Assembly: GCA_944474755.1 (NCBI GenBank)
Contig: OX104114.1
Span: 22,963,220-23,027,219 of the forward strand
Source of the DNA: Limnoperna fortunei
Lineage: Eukaryota; Mollusca; Bivalvia; Mytilida; Modiolidae
Length of the DNA: 64,000 bases
Reading direction: 5' to 3'
Part shown: one piece after another, positions 37,001 to 47,721 of the stretch
How the letters are laid out: each line of letters starts with the position of its first letter
How positions within the stretch are numbered: the stretch's first letter is position 1
Notes under the pieces: generated by a model
What the model saw: the letters and a program-made list of their open reading frames with translations, nothing else
Databases searched by the model: none
Told to the model about the DNA's origin: nothing
Program-made: the position numbers and the translations under genes

Positions 37001-40000
37001 TTATCAATCCAGAAACCGAAAGTTGGACACAGTCTGTACGAAATTTAATGTGTTATTGAACTTTTCATTCTAGAAGTGTATTTTAGAAAATACTGGCTAC
37101 ACGTACAATTATAATATGAATGGAGGTGGTTATTCGATGGTTCGTCAAACATGTTCAACAGTGGTAAGAATATTTAACATAAACGTTTGTCTAATTTGAA
37201 TGCAAAATCGTCTTAATGTAGCATCAGGTATCTTTATTCCAATCTCTTCCATTGACAATAATTCCGTTTTGAATTATATAAATTATTATAATACATGTAG
37301 GTTATACAAACTTTTAAGAAGGCAAATAAGTCATATTCACTTAATGGTTAACATTAAATGAGGCACTAGGATTTTTAAATATATTATTAAGTTTACATGT
37401 ATTTGGTATTATATGTTTTACTTCTGTTTCTTTTTCTGAAAAGTTAATTGAGTCTATATATTTCAAGGGTGGTGGAGGAGACCATGACTTATATCATTTA
37501 TCAGCAAATTGTAGATAAAGATTTTATACACAAACGCAGAGAATCAAACAGAAATAATGCGCGCAGGACTTTATGTAGTATCAAACAAATATTAAACGAT
37601 TACCTTTTCCATACGAGTATGCAGTATTTAAAGTTGGTTTAGATGATGATTCAAGTGACTGTTTTTTTCAGCACGCTACATGGTGTTCATCGACTCCCGA
37701 TATATCATACTCATGTGGATGCTTTAACCAAATTTGTGTGGACCGATATGCACCGCGCAAGTGTTTATTCATTTCTATATTTTATGCTTTAACGCAAACA
37801 CAAAGCTAGATATGTTTACTCAAATCCATGTGTTAATACTGAAGTTTAGTTATGATTTACAGAACGAATACCCAACAACAAAGAATGCACAAGAACAACC
37901 ATGCAACACTGCATGAGCTAAATATCACCACGTTGTGACTATTAGATGTTTGCATGAAATATCGTTGACATATTCTGTTATTGAACTGAACTGCCCTAAA
38001 ATTTACTGAACAGTTGTAAGATAAAAGTATTCCGATCTCTTTTTCGAAAAACATTTGAATTAACTTTGATGATAAAGGTTCAAAAACTTGATTAAATGAC
38101 CCTTTCAACATTTATGGCTTAAACGTCAGTTATAAGTTGTGAAACGAAAACGATCTTTGTCGTAGAAATGTTATAACCATAGAAGATATTATTGGTAATG
38201 TTCTAATTCGTATCTTAGGTTTCGTTGGACGTTTTCAATTTATAATATGGAAACCTGATCGTGGACCAAAGTCGTTAACGTGTGTGGAGAGTAGCAGATT
38301 CCTTTCGTTGATTTAAAAAAACGACGGCTCATTGTCGTTACAAAAGGGGGATGTTTTTGCCTTTACTATTTACTTTACCAGCTGCAGTAAAAACATTTCC
38401 TATTTGTCCCTCTAACTTTCTTGAATTGATTTATTGTTATTAATATGTTCTTTTCCTGAATATAGACGAAGTATTGCTCGCTGGAAGGTTAGCCACCAAT
38501 CTATCAGCCAAGGAAAACTTCCGTTTTCAGTGCGGCAGGAGTTTAATTAAAGCCTTGTATCAAAAATTTAAACGTCAATGATTTAATTCAGTTCCCGTCC
38601 TGTTATCTTCTGGTGAAACATTTTAACATCTCAATTAAGTGATACGACAATTAGTTATATACCAAGCATAATGACATAAGTGAAACTTTTTACCCGATAT
38701 CATTTATGGTTGCCATATATGTTTGGGGGGGGCTTGGAGACCGAGTGGTTAAGGTAGTTCATCTACTATTGATCACGTCGTCTGTCAACATTGAGATTGC
38801 GGGTTGGAGTCTCACTGTGGGCAGGGTTTGCTCACTCTAATTTTAATTGACAAGGATTGGCAGTTTTCCTAAGCAAGAGTACACATTTTCGAGATATAAT
38901 CGCTCTCGTCAAGTGAAGTGGAAATTGTAATGCTGAGGTGATTACATAAAAATTTAGGGCAATTTCAATTGAAAGCGGCAAAATTCGAAAGAAATCACTG
39001 CTGTGTTGTGCTGGGGTGCAAAGCCCAAAAATAACATAAATTTTTTAAATAGGGTCGAGTGTGTATGCCTTTCCCAGGATGTTAATAGACCGTGTGTCCA
39101 GAAAAGTGTCGTAAATAAAATCACCTGATGCCATAATTTTTGTTGTTGGATAATACCTATCATGAAAACTTCGTAATAAATCCGGATTACCGCATTGTTG
39201 TGAACATCGCGTGCCATTTTGACGCAGACTAATTACCGACTTGAAATTTGTTGCACCATGTTAAAACTTTTTTTTGTATGCAGATATTATACCGATGACG
39301 ACTACGATGATGCCAACAACATTTGAAGTTCAAGCTACAAGTAAAAACTGAAAATATATTTATTATTTACAAATGTTAAGCAAAGTGAAATGTGTTATCA
39401 GAATGAAATGCCTGTTATTGTATGGTTATACCCATTTTTGCTCGAATTAGGGAATTTCGAAATTGTTGATCAGTTAATTTATTTGAACGGAACATTTGCA
39501 GTGTTAATCTGTATTGCATGAAGCGTTGTTACCTCGTTAGAGAACTGGTGGCTTTTTGGATAGCTTACCTTTTTAAAGTTTTCCATTTTTGTGCATAAAT
39601 ACCATACTTTGTAGGTTATTTCATTGCGAATTAAGTTTCAAGAATAATGATTGGAATTAACTTAAAGAGGTTTAATTCAAGTTACGGTTTGAACAGTGTA
39701 TAGTTATCAGCTATAGATAGAATTTGTTATGCGTTCATTGACATTGATTCCAAAACATAACTATGTCTCTATGGTGTTTTACAGCATGCAGTGAAGTTCA
39801 TAATAGACTTGAATGTGAAAATTTAGAAGCTAGAGCAAGCCTGTGCGAAACTACCAATACTGTTGTACATGACATTGCAATAACAAGATGTGCACAATAT
39901 TGTAGTTTATGTCATCGTAAGTATTCTGTAGCACTCTAAAAAAGAGAACTAGAGTATATAACATGTTTTTGAGAGTTGCACCAAATGCCACAGAGTAATG

Positions 40001-43000
40001 CAAAACTGAATTTAGTGGGGTTTTTGTAACTCAATAGTTTGGTTTTTCTGTTTTCTTCTTGTCCCCTTTGTTGTTTAACCATCGTTTTAATCTGTCCTAA
40101 ACTTATTGTGTGACGTTTATTGATTGTTTTTTCTTAACATAAGAATTCAGTTATGTACTGTGTTTAAATGTTAGGCTATATTGCGCAACTTTGACAAAGC
40201 GGTCACCCTAAGATATTATGCACCTATTAATCTTTAAAAATATATTAAATAACTCTTCACTATTTTCATTTTTGTTGTATTTTCTTGATTCTTTATAATA
40301 GACACATCACCGACTACTACAATGATGCTAACAACACAGTCAGTTCATGCTACAGGTAAACCCAAATCATATTTGTGTTTTAGGTTAGTAATTATTTAAT
40401 GATCTACAATGTTATTCAAATGGTATCAATCATATGTATAGTATGGAGTTAAAAATAGTTTTATAAATGCATTTTGGTTTTTCTTCATGACAGGTGTTTT
40501 CTACTTAATGCTAGTTCAGTTTATGCGTTACATAAACATATCCTTGATTTCTAAAACAAAACAAGTCAAAATGAATAAATAAGCATGAACTGAAGAATTA
40601 GTATATCTTTATAAACATAAAAATGTCATTTATGTCGCCTTTTCTTTTCAGTATGTAGTGAAGTTCCAAATAGATCTGAGTGTCAAACTTTAGACTCTAC
40701 AGCCCATTTGTGTGAAACAACAAATCCAGTAATACACGATATTGCAATGACAAGATGTGCCCAATATTGTAGCCTATGCTATCGTAAGTATTGTTTATTT
40801 GTATTGTAGTGGTAATTAAAGGAGTATATAATTGATTTCAGTTAGCCTGCAAGTAAGTTAAACACACTTATGTTAAAAGGAAGGCCGTTATACACCACAG
40901 TGTCACAAAAGGCACTCTACTTTAAAAACTTCATAAGAGAATATTATACATTGTACCTTAATGAGCCCCAGAAAGTAAATTACCGTATAGCGGGTGTCAA
41001 ATTTGGCGGTTTTTAGTTCAAAATGTATTGCAAAAAATTTGGTGGTTTTAATTTTGGCGAATGGGCAAAACCCTAGAAAAACATTTGGCGGTCTAGCAAT
41101 CCCGGATAACATGAGTTTGTGTATTTTTCAATTGAAAGATCTTAACTGTCCGCTTTAAAAATTTGTTTAACTTTTTATTTTTTTATATAGACACATCACC
41201 GACTACTACAATAATGCCAACAACACAGGTAGTCCATGCTACAGGTATAGCCTAAATCATATTAGGATTTTGGTTAAAGACTTCATAGCATTAATTAGTG
41301 TTACACGTTCCTTATCTGGTATATGTATCTGGGACCAAACGGGATGGGGGGTAGGTCCCAATGCTTGATCAACAGAGCTGCCCAGCGCAGTCCTAGGTGG
41401 CGTATAGCGGTAGCCCTAGGGGTTGTTAAGTCCGATTGCGGATGATAGGACCACGGATTGTAGCGAGTAACGTGTTTGGAATGTGCAACACTCTTTGCGA
41501 GATAGACTTCTTTTGTACAGTTTTGAAAAATTGTACGCTTATTGTATTCGCTACAAAATACTAAAATATTGACAAATGCCTATTACTCCATATTTATTTA
41601 GTGGTAGTGTAACTTTGTTCAGATGTCACACACATTTTGTCCGCTGATTAATTGTTTGTACAGGTATATTATACCTTTTAAATACGTTTTATAAATACAT
41701 TTTATAAATTCAATGCGCCACTATATTTTTTATGAATAAGTGTATTTCTAAAACCTTGGAAAAAACAAGTTATTATCTATGCAACATCACCACTAAATGA
41801 ATATTTGTACTGCTATATATACTTATAAATGTCAGTTATGTTTTCTGTTGATTTTTAGTGTGTAGTGAAGTTCCAAATAGATCTGAGTGTCTAAATTTAG
41901 ACTCTACAGCCCATTTGTGCGATTCAACTAACCTAATAGTGCACGGCATTGCATCAACGAGATGTGCTCAATATTGTAGTCTATGTTTTCGTAAGTATGT
42001 AAATGAATATCTTTTTACTATAGTAACTACTATACAGTACTTGAAATTGAAAACACAACACCTTTAGCATCAGTTAGTGATTAATGATCACTCATAAATC
42101 TGGCATCAATCATTTACAATTAATCAAATCAGTCCAATCGTTCCAAAATCGTCAGATTATCGTCAATCCGTCTAGCCGTCAATTGATTGATTTTACCTAT
42201 TCGATCCATTCAACATCCGTTCACTACAGTTAACGGAGAAATTTAAACTTTCGTGTAAGTACATGTTAGAAGTGGGGCTATATAAACATTTATTTATTTA
42301 TTTATTTATTTACTTATTTATTTATTTAACATTGGTAGACTAACATAATTCTTATATTACAAAATTGAAAAATCAAAGATTTAATTGGTTATATTATATT
42401 AAATCTGCATATTAAAATTCTGACACAATACACGTACAGATGAAACGAGACAAAATCAGTCTCTATGAAGGATTGTCATCATTTTAAAGCCGATATGTCT
42501 CAGATCTTTTCCACAATATAATTTTTCAGTTTTATATGGTCTTATGTAAACTTGATCCTGAAAACATTGATTATTAATACTAAGAAGTATATACAGAATC
42601 AGCTTTTTACGCAATGTTTTAATTAAGACCATTTATAAGGCGGAAGTATATATTACTATAAAAATTGATAAAAACATTATTCCGCTAATTCCCAAGGTTT
42701 TCACTCGATTTGAACCAAACTGCATAAATTAAATATAATCACATTAAATCACTGCGGTATAGTATTGTATTTTCATTAATAAATGTGAATTACAGTATTG
42801 CATTCACATGCATAATCGACATGTCAACAATATTTATAAATTTCATTACATTCTATTTGAGACACATAAATTGATTGTACCCATTCTTGAAATCGAAATA
42901 AATATATTAATGATTGTATATTTTTATGTCGGTTTTTACTTTTTAAAGAGACTTATATCGTTTAATAAATGTGTTTTGTTATACAAAAACAACTTTAGAT

Positions 43001-46000
43001 GGTGCGATCCTTCAAACGAAATTGGATTAACTATTTAAATGAATAAACACATTCATTTTCTCTTTTTCGAAATTTACAAATGGGGTATTTATCGTGCAAG
43101 GGTACATGTTATCCACTATCGTCAGTATTTCCATGTTATACCTTGCCAACTTGCTTACGAAAGGGAATACGCTATCTGCCTACTGGGGACGCGGTAGGCA
43201 GCTTTGTCGGTACCGTCCCAGTCCCGGCATCGAAAAGGACCTTGCTAGTTGTTAATATAAAAAAGAAAAATAATTTTCCATTTTTATAATATTTGACTTA
43301 GTCCATGGTAACTTAGAATTTCAATTCCAGTCACCATATCAACATATCAGTGTATGTTCTGTATATTATGATATTAAGATGGTAAGATCATAGTGAAAAG
43401 TCATTAGATAAAATCTTTTCTAGAATTATTTCATCTGGACCCTACTGGGAAGGTTTCAGTGCTCAGGCCACATATTACAATCTATGACAGCTACTTCACA
43501 ATACAAAATTAGTGCAGCTTTTCATCTGTCCAATATAACGAACTTTTAAACAGTACGTAATAAGTTCCAACAAGCAGCTTTTGCCAGTTTTCCTAACGCA
43601 GGTCGGGGGTTTTCTCCGGGTACTCCGGCTTCCTCCCCCAATAAAAACTGGACGCCATGATATAGCTGAAAAATTGCTGAAAGTGGCGTTAAAACATCAT
43701 CAAACAAACAAACGTTTTTTTATTACGAGTAAACACATGAATTAGTCTCACAGTCCAAACCCCAAGCAAACCAAATACAGAATTAAAATATGAATACTAA
43801 CACCAGTAGAGAAACTAGCTAATCATATAGTATGTTTCCTTTAGTCATATGTCAGTAAGTAGGTTTGGGGACACCAGAAGAAAATCCATTTAAACTGGCA
43901 GAGATAACCTTTTTGACATTTACATTGTATTTATCAGCAATAGTGTAATCTTCATTAAACTTTTTTAGTGTAGATGTAAGTTTCCTCACCCTTATGCCAG
44001 AGTTAGCCATCTTTGCCTAACCTTTCACCAAAAGTTTGCAGCATTAGTTATCCGCTGAAGAAAAGACATCAAGCACTTAAATTTGTAAAATAAATGGGAC
44101 ACAATATATTGACATATTGTTAATTCTAAGTAATTATCAAAATAAAATTTGAATACAGTTTAATTACAATTCATTAATACCTACCGGTATAAGTTTATGC
44201 ACAAATGTAAGTTTAAATTAAAATTGCATTTTTTTAAATATTGTTGTCTAATATCTCATTTTAATGTACACCGGGCTCATATGAAGATACGACAGAAATG
44301 AAAATGTGATTAAACAATTCTACCAATTGTTTGTTCGAAAACGCTATCTTTGATTGGTGAAACATCAATCAACGTAAAAGGCGATTTCTATAATAGCCAT
44401 TTTGTGCTTTATTTAATTTAAACATATTGTATCATACATACACAATTAGGATGGGATAGTAGGACAGGTCTATATATCCACTCCTCCATACATAAGATTG
44501 CTAAATTAACATTATTTATTCAGCAACCGATATAAATATTAAGAAGCCATAGTCAACCAGTAGACTGTTTAATGGTTGCTAAAATAAATTATTTTTAAGA
44601 GGGTCTCATAAACATAATTTATAAAACAATATGTTGCTTATATTATCGTTCAGAGCTTCCATATCCTTCCTTCAATTAAATTTATATTTTTGTGGAAGAC
44701 GTGCAAACCCCCATGTGCTCTAAGGTATGAATACATGCCATTTGTAATTTCAGAGAAGTTGATTCAATTTTTAGGTTACGTCTGCAATTATTCTAATAAA
44801 TTTATTACATGACATCGACATCGAACAAGCACATTTAGTGCATATATCAACCAATACAATGTAAAGCCTTAAAAATTTATGCGTGAACGGTTGGGGTCTA
44901 ATTGTTATTTTCATGTACATAAAAAGACCAGGTCATGGCATCAATTTTTTTTGCATTACATAGGATTACACTTTTATGAAGTTATGTGTACGTTTTATAA
45001 ATGCACTCAAATATAACCCACTATACAATAACCAAATATATTCGATAATAACCAGGTTTCATATTGATTTTTCTCTAGACACTGCTACACCAAGCCCAAC
45101 AATAACAACAGCAATAAGTACAACTGAGATAATTAGTAAGTATTGTAAATATTTAATAACCACAGTAATAAGATGGCAATGTTTTTCATTAATTGCATTG
45201 GTATATACTTCATGATATTTCATAACTCAAGACCAACAACATCAATACAAACTGTGAACGTTTTATCAGTGCATTCAAATACAAGCAAATACACAATAAC
45301 CAAAATTATTCAATAATATATAAAACATTTTGTATAAAAATAATGTGACTGAAAAATTTGAATAAAAAAGGATATTCACTAAAAATAAAATGGTTATTCA
45401 CCGCGGGAAAATGCATGCGATTGTTATTTATAGAATCCCGGTTATTCGCTTTTTTTAAATAACAATCGTATGCATTTTCCCGCGGTGAATAACCATTTTA
45501 TTTTTAGTGAATATCCTTTTTTATTGAATAAAACAATAACTGTCTTTTGATTCGGTAAATGTGTGGAGTTATTGACTTTTGAAAAAACTCTTTGTTATTC
45601 ACCTCGCCCGCTGGGCTCGGTGAATAACAGTTTTTTCAAAAGTCAATAACTCCACACATTTACCTCATCAAAAGACAGTAATTGTATAATATTCGATAAT
45701 AACCATGTTTCCTATTGATTCTTCTCTAGACACTGCTACAAAAAGTCTAACAATAACAACAACAATAAGTACAACTGAAATAATAAGGAAGTATTGTAAA
45801 TATTTAATAACCACAGTTAGGAGGAAACGCCACTATAAGAATGCAAATGTTTTTGAACAGTTGCATTGGTATATACTTCGTGATACTTCATAACGCAAGA
45901 CCAACAACATCAATACAAACTGTATAGGTATAAGAATGAAACAATCATAAAAAGAAACATCAAAGCTTTAAACAATTAGATTTATTATCATTCTTCACTG

Positions 46001-47035
46001 TAAAGAATCCTAATCTGTATATGACATTTTATTGTCCAAATCTGGCAAGACTTTATATTTTTATTGTTATTGGTAACGTTTGTATACTCTTAAGGAATCA
46101 TAACACGTAAGCATGAAACAAATAGTGTATGAAAAAACCAGGTACCAAGACAACCGTCTAAATAAATTTCTCTCAGACAATAGTGAGTAAATTTATGTTG
46201 GTTCTAAACGAGACACAACTCTATTTTGGATGGTCACCATTTTGGATTTAACATAGTTCCGATTGCAGTTTAGAGGCACAGCTTACTCGTCAAATCACGT
46301 TACTGCAATTGTGAAATTCGAACCGAAACACTATAGTCGAGAGTACAGTACTAATTATGGTTATTATGCACATTTCATTGCAGCAACTCTCAAAATCTAT
46401 CCAACTTGTGTAGGGACAATCTGTGACAGATATAAGGTAGGTTTAACATCACTTTTAAAATTATGAGATCAGTTATGTGTTGAAAATCAAATAAGAATTC
46501 ACAATAACAGACTAACACGGTCAAATAATCGCATAAATTAAATTAATATCAAAACAAATTTGATGAAAGAAATAGTCCCGTTTCCTTAGAATTATACTCG
46601 ATAAAGTTTTAATTTTTTCCAATGAACTAATTTTGAATAACTTTAAGGTATTTATATGTTTTAGCCTCATTGTCACTTTTACAACTTGAACGGAATCCTA
46701 GAAGGAAAATGTATGCCTTTTAAGGTGAGCCATTATTTTACTGGTAAATAGAAACACACAAAACAGTCTAATAGAAATGATATAATTAAATAAATTAAAT
46801 CACGATGCTGCTGCTGTAAAGTTACGTCATGATAATCGAACTTAACAAAAAATTTTGTCAAAAATAAAAGGCACTTTTCACGAAATTGACAGGTTTTACT
46901 CACGGTATTAGTGAACTAAAGTACAATAGCATATCTAATATTTTGTGTTTCAGGTAGGCGAGGAATGTCATAATTATACAATGATTCAAGGTGATGGATG
47001 TACTTGTGAAACAACTGCATGCTCTGTTAATATAT
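30922..47035 (+). CDS. cysteine-rich mosaic protein: four eight-Cys modules and three ShKT domains, partial (19 exons)
   Basis: Predicted secreted or surface protein. The 19 exons give 503 codons in one frame (1,512 nt including 2 leading and 1 trailing base); neither end is found. Order: hydrophobic signal-like segment, eight-Cys modules M1, M2 and M3, then Thr linker-ShKT three times, Thr linker 4, then M4. Each eight-Cys module uses three exons with phases 1-0, 0-0 and 0-1. Its pattern is C-x4-C-x(5-8)-C-x(11-24)-C-x(7-13)-C-x(9-10)-C-x-C-x4-C, a family I do not recognise. ShKT domains (six Cys, ending C-x3-C-x2-C) are common in extracellular proteins of worms and molluscs, either as binding modules or fused to enzymes. 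No enzyme domain is visible here. One intron needs a GC donor (37757). The start Met exon, the 3' end and the role are unknown. Confidence 0.82.
31459..31518 (+). CDS. gene 2 exon 2: middle of module M1
   Basis: Phase 0-0, 60 nt. LCEITVNSRGLQGNC, then ISPAD. Donor GAC|GTAAGT. Confidence 0.8.
32298..32405 (+). mobile_element. SINE 3' fragment
   Basis: GATCGGGGTTTTCTCAGGG, then GACGCCATGATATAGCTAAA and GAAAGTGGCGTTGAACAC with a CAAAC tail. Confidence 0.75.
33007..33146. repeat. MITE-like element with ~20-bp terminal inverted repeats
   Basis: TTCAAATTTCTTAACAGGT at 33007 is mirrored by ACCTGTTAAGAAATTTGAA ending near 33142. It lies just before the exon at 33181. Confidence 0.8.
33181..33292 (+). 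CDS. gene 2 exon 3: end of module M1
   Basis: Phase 0 in, phase 1 out. DADC, PPPGKSCVCSLQSC. Donor AGAC|GTAAGC. Confidence 0.85.
33576..33631 (+). CDS. gene 2 exon 4: first part of module M2
   Basis: Phase 1-0, 56 nt. LKQSSDHLTCHGHICNSPD. Confidence 0.85.
33690..34205. mobile_element. GC-rich interspersed repeat, about 500 bp
   Basis: Begins with (TTGA)n and TGGTGTTTAACGCCCGAGCA, and includes TCTTTAACGTGCGAGGAACG, TAGTCGCCTTTTACGACAAG and CCCGGATCCCGCACGGGGC. Its base composition differs sharply from its surroundings. It resembles a SINE-type family in molluscs, probably in reverse orientation. It lies in the intron between exons 4 and 5 of gene 2. Confidence 0.65.
34225..34490. repeat. GTCAGATAATTA-type short tandem repeats with an inverted counterpart
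   Basis: AAGTCTACTTGT and TCAGATAATTAAGT-like units repeat every 20-25 bp at 34225-34335. The complement-like AAGACTTAATTA/GTGACAA units return at 34430-34490. Confidence 0.6.
34728..34784 (+). CDS. gene 2 exon 5: middle of module M2
   Basis: Phase 0-0, 57 nt. ACLLSASSTNTPHCGGKAR. Confidence 0.85.
35676..35757 (+). CDS. gene 2 exon 6: end of module M2
   Basis: Phase 0-1, 82 nt. HKLCSPGLNPNNVCYC, then DTQTC. The acceptor chosen is TTTTAG before CAC. A nearer AG at 35695 would give the wrong phase. Confidence 0.82.
36074..36165. repeat. dispersed repeat, copy 2
   Basis: Matches 25249-25340: ATCGAATTTTCTCCGTTACA, then AATCACATGTGAAAATTATC. Confidence 0.75.
36430..36491 (+). CDS. gene 2 exon 7: first part of module M3
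   Basis: Phase 1-0, 62 nt. HLKDDSVKCGDTYCRIHNNE. Confidence 0.85.
37074..37163 (+). CDS. gene 2 exon 8: middle of module M3
   Basis: Phase 0-0, 90 nt. Longer than its paralogues because of a Tyr/Asn/Gly-rich insert (YTYNYNMNGGGY) between its two cysteines. Confidence 0.83.
37672..37756 (+). CDS. gene 2 exon 9: end of module M3, GC splice donor
   Basis: Phase 0-1, 85 nt. TWC, then YSCGCFNQIC. The exon must end at CCGC before GCAAGT. The nearby GT two bases further on gives phase 2 and a TGA in the next exon. GC followed by AAGT is the known minor donor class. Confidence 0.8.
38725..38880 (+). mobile_element. SINE head fragment
   Basis: GACCGAGTGGTTAAGGTAG (A-box side), GGGTTGGAGTCTCACTGTGG (B-box side), then TTTTAATTGACAAGGATTGG. 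The 3' module is missing. Confidence 0.8.
39284..39340 (+). CDS. gene 2 exon 10: Thr-rich linker 1
   Basis: Phase 1-1. IIPMTTTMMPTTFEVQAT, no cysteine. A likely O-glycosylated spacer. Confidence 0.8.
39785..39916 (+). CDS. gene 2 exon 11: ShKT domain 1
   Basis: Phase 1-1, 132 nt. Six cysteines spaced C-x8-C-x9-C-x14-C-x3-C-x2-C, ending CAQYCSLC. This is the ShKT signature. The domain fold is shared with ion-channel-blocking peptides, but here it is one module of a long protein, so toxicity is not implied. Confidence 0.88.
40302..40355 (+). CDS. gene 2 exon 12: Thr-rich linker 2
   Basis: Phase 1-1, 54 nt. TSPTTTMMLTTQSVHAT; nearly identical to linker 3. Confidence 0.82.
40652..40783 (+). CDS. 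gene 2 exon 13: ShKT domain 2
   Basis: Phase 1-1, 132 nt. VCSEVPNRSEC, then HLC and CAQYCSLC. Same cysteine spacing as the first. Confidence 0.88.
41191..41244 (+). CDS. gene 2 exon 14: Thr-rich linker 3
   Basis: Phase 1-1, 54 nt. TSPTTTIMPTTQVVHAT. Confidence 0.82.
41859..41990 (+). CDS. gene 2 exon 15: ShKT domain 3
   Basis: Phase 1-1, 132 nt. VCSEVPNRSEC as in domain 2, ending CAQYCSLC. Domains 2 and 3 are the closest pair, so their duplication is the most recent. Confidence 0.88.
41991..45078. other. long intron between ShKT3 and linker 4
   Basis: 3.1 kb with a (TTTA)n microsatellite near 42285-42330 and a SINE 3' part at 43575. A GC-richer patch at 43095-43245 may be another repeat. 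No exon is recognised. A fourth ShKT exon is not required by phase. Confidence 0.6.
43575..43715 (+). mobile_element. 5'-truncated SINE
   Basis: GCCAGTTTTCCTAACGCAGG, TCCGGGTACTCCGGCTTCC and TTGCTGAAAGTGGCGTTAAA, ending CAAACAAACAAA. It is very close to the copy at 27117. Confidence 0.85.
45079..45135 (+). CDS. gene 2 exon 16: Thr-rich linker 4
   Basis: Phase 1-1, 57 nt. TATPSPTITTAISTTEII. Donor A|GTAAGT intact. Its phase matches the next eight-Cys module directly. Confidence 0.7.
45360..45527. repeat. foldback element A
   Basis: Arms of about 70 bp (45360-45430 and 45456-45527) are almost exact reverse complements, reading GGTTATTCACCGCGGGAAAA in the arm, with a 25-bp loop. Confidence 0.92.
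45537..45682. repeat. foldback element B, directly after A
   Basis: Arms run inward from ACTGTCTTTTGAT through TGTGTGGAGTTATTGACTTT to TTATTCACC, about 65 bp each, with a GC-rich loop CTCGCCCGCTGGGCTCGG. Both A and B contain GTTATTCACC in the arm. Confidence 0.9.
45730..45786 (+). pseudogene. duplicate of linker exon 4 with a dead donor
   Basis: Reads TATKSLTITTTISTTEII without a stop, but the donor is GGAAGT instead of GTAAGT. About 200 bp of flanking intron is duplicated too (compare 45031-45235 with 45683-45925). It is probably not spliced in. Confidence 0.75.
46384..46436 (+). CDS. gene 2 exon 17: first part of module M4
   Basis: Phase 1-0, 53 nt. TLKIYPTCVGTICDRYK. The acceptor TTTCATTGCAG was chosen because it gives the phase and length of the paralogous exons at 33576 and 36430. 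The frame stays open further upstream, so a longer exon cannot be excluded. Confidence 0.75.
46665..46724 (+). CDS. gene 2 exon 18: middle of module M4
   Basis: Phase 0-0, 60 nt. PHCHFYNLNGILEGKCMPFK. Confidence 0.82.
46954..47035 (+). CDS. gene 2 exon 19: end of module M4, last exon seen
   Basis: Phase 0-1, 82 nt, the same length as the M2 counterpart. EEC, then GDGCTCETTAC. Donor ATAT|GTAAGT leads into a (TTA)n repeat region. No later exon was found. Confidence 0.82.
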
Positions 47036-47107
47036 GTAAGTGTTTATTATCTGCTCTATGTACTACAGCACTACAATGCTTTTGCTCCGTTAGTCCGTCC
47101 GTTAGTT

Positions 47108-47108
47108 C

Positions 47109-47142
<34 letters not shown>

Positions 47143-47292
47143 GGCTTTCCACTTCCGAGTGGAATGCCTTACTGTTATTCTTCTGTTTCTTATTATTATT
47201 ATTATTATTATTATTAAGGTCTTTCCCCTTTCAGAGGAAAAGACCTTACTGTATTTCTTATGATTATTATTATTATTATTTTTTTTTTTTTT
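47108..47292. repeat. (TTA)n/(ATT)n microsatellites with two hairpins
   Basis: TTA runs at 47109-47140, 47190-47215 and 47262-47280 (then poly-T) alternate with hairpins at 47141-47170 (AAGGCTTTCCACTT...) and 47216-47247 (AAGGTCTTTCCCC...). Confidence 0.9.
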
Positions 47293-47721
47293 CTTCTGCC
47301 TCAGATGTCAAAAAAGTGTCTTGACGTATCGCTTTGAAACTTGGCACACTTAACCGACACTATCTGGGCTCGACCTGAGTCACCCTGCGACACCGATCTA
47401 TTTTTAGAAACAGAGTTATCTCCCCAAACACTGTTTACCCTTGTGTTCAGATACACTCAGAAACAATGACAGATATCAAAAATCTAAAGTGAGGAAAATG
47501 TTGCCTGACTTATGGCCATGATTTGTCATGCAAAAAAACATTCTTCGATCCACGTCCTGTTTACGCGATTTTGACGCGAAGTTTGTCGAAAACGTCAAAG
47601 TTGTCGGATTTACACAAAACTTGGTTTCCAAGTAGATATGAGGGTCCTAATTACATGTATCGGATCAAAAAATTTTTTTGGTCCACCATTTTCAAAATGG
47701 CCGCCATTGAAATTTGGTTTT

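Noticed and set aside
38954..39217. 87-codon minus-strand frame
   Set aside because: Overlaps intronic DNA of gene 2; no domain could be recognised in any minus frame.
46257..46383. Longer version of exon 17 starting at 46257 or 46269
   Set aside because: The frame is open, but those acceptors give phase 0 in, while linker 4 exits in phase 1; the acceptor at 46383 fits phase and paralogue length.
47036..47142. Read-through of the last gene 2 exon into a poly-Tyr tract
   Set aside because: The donor GTAAGT at 47036 is good and the tyrosines come from a (TTA)n-type microsatellite, so this is intron.
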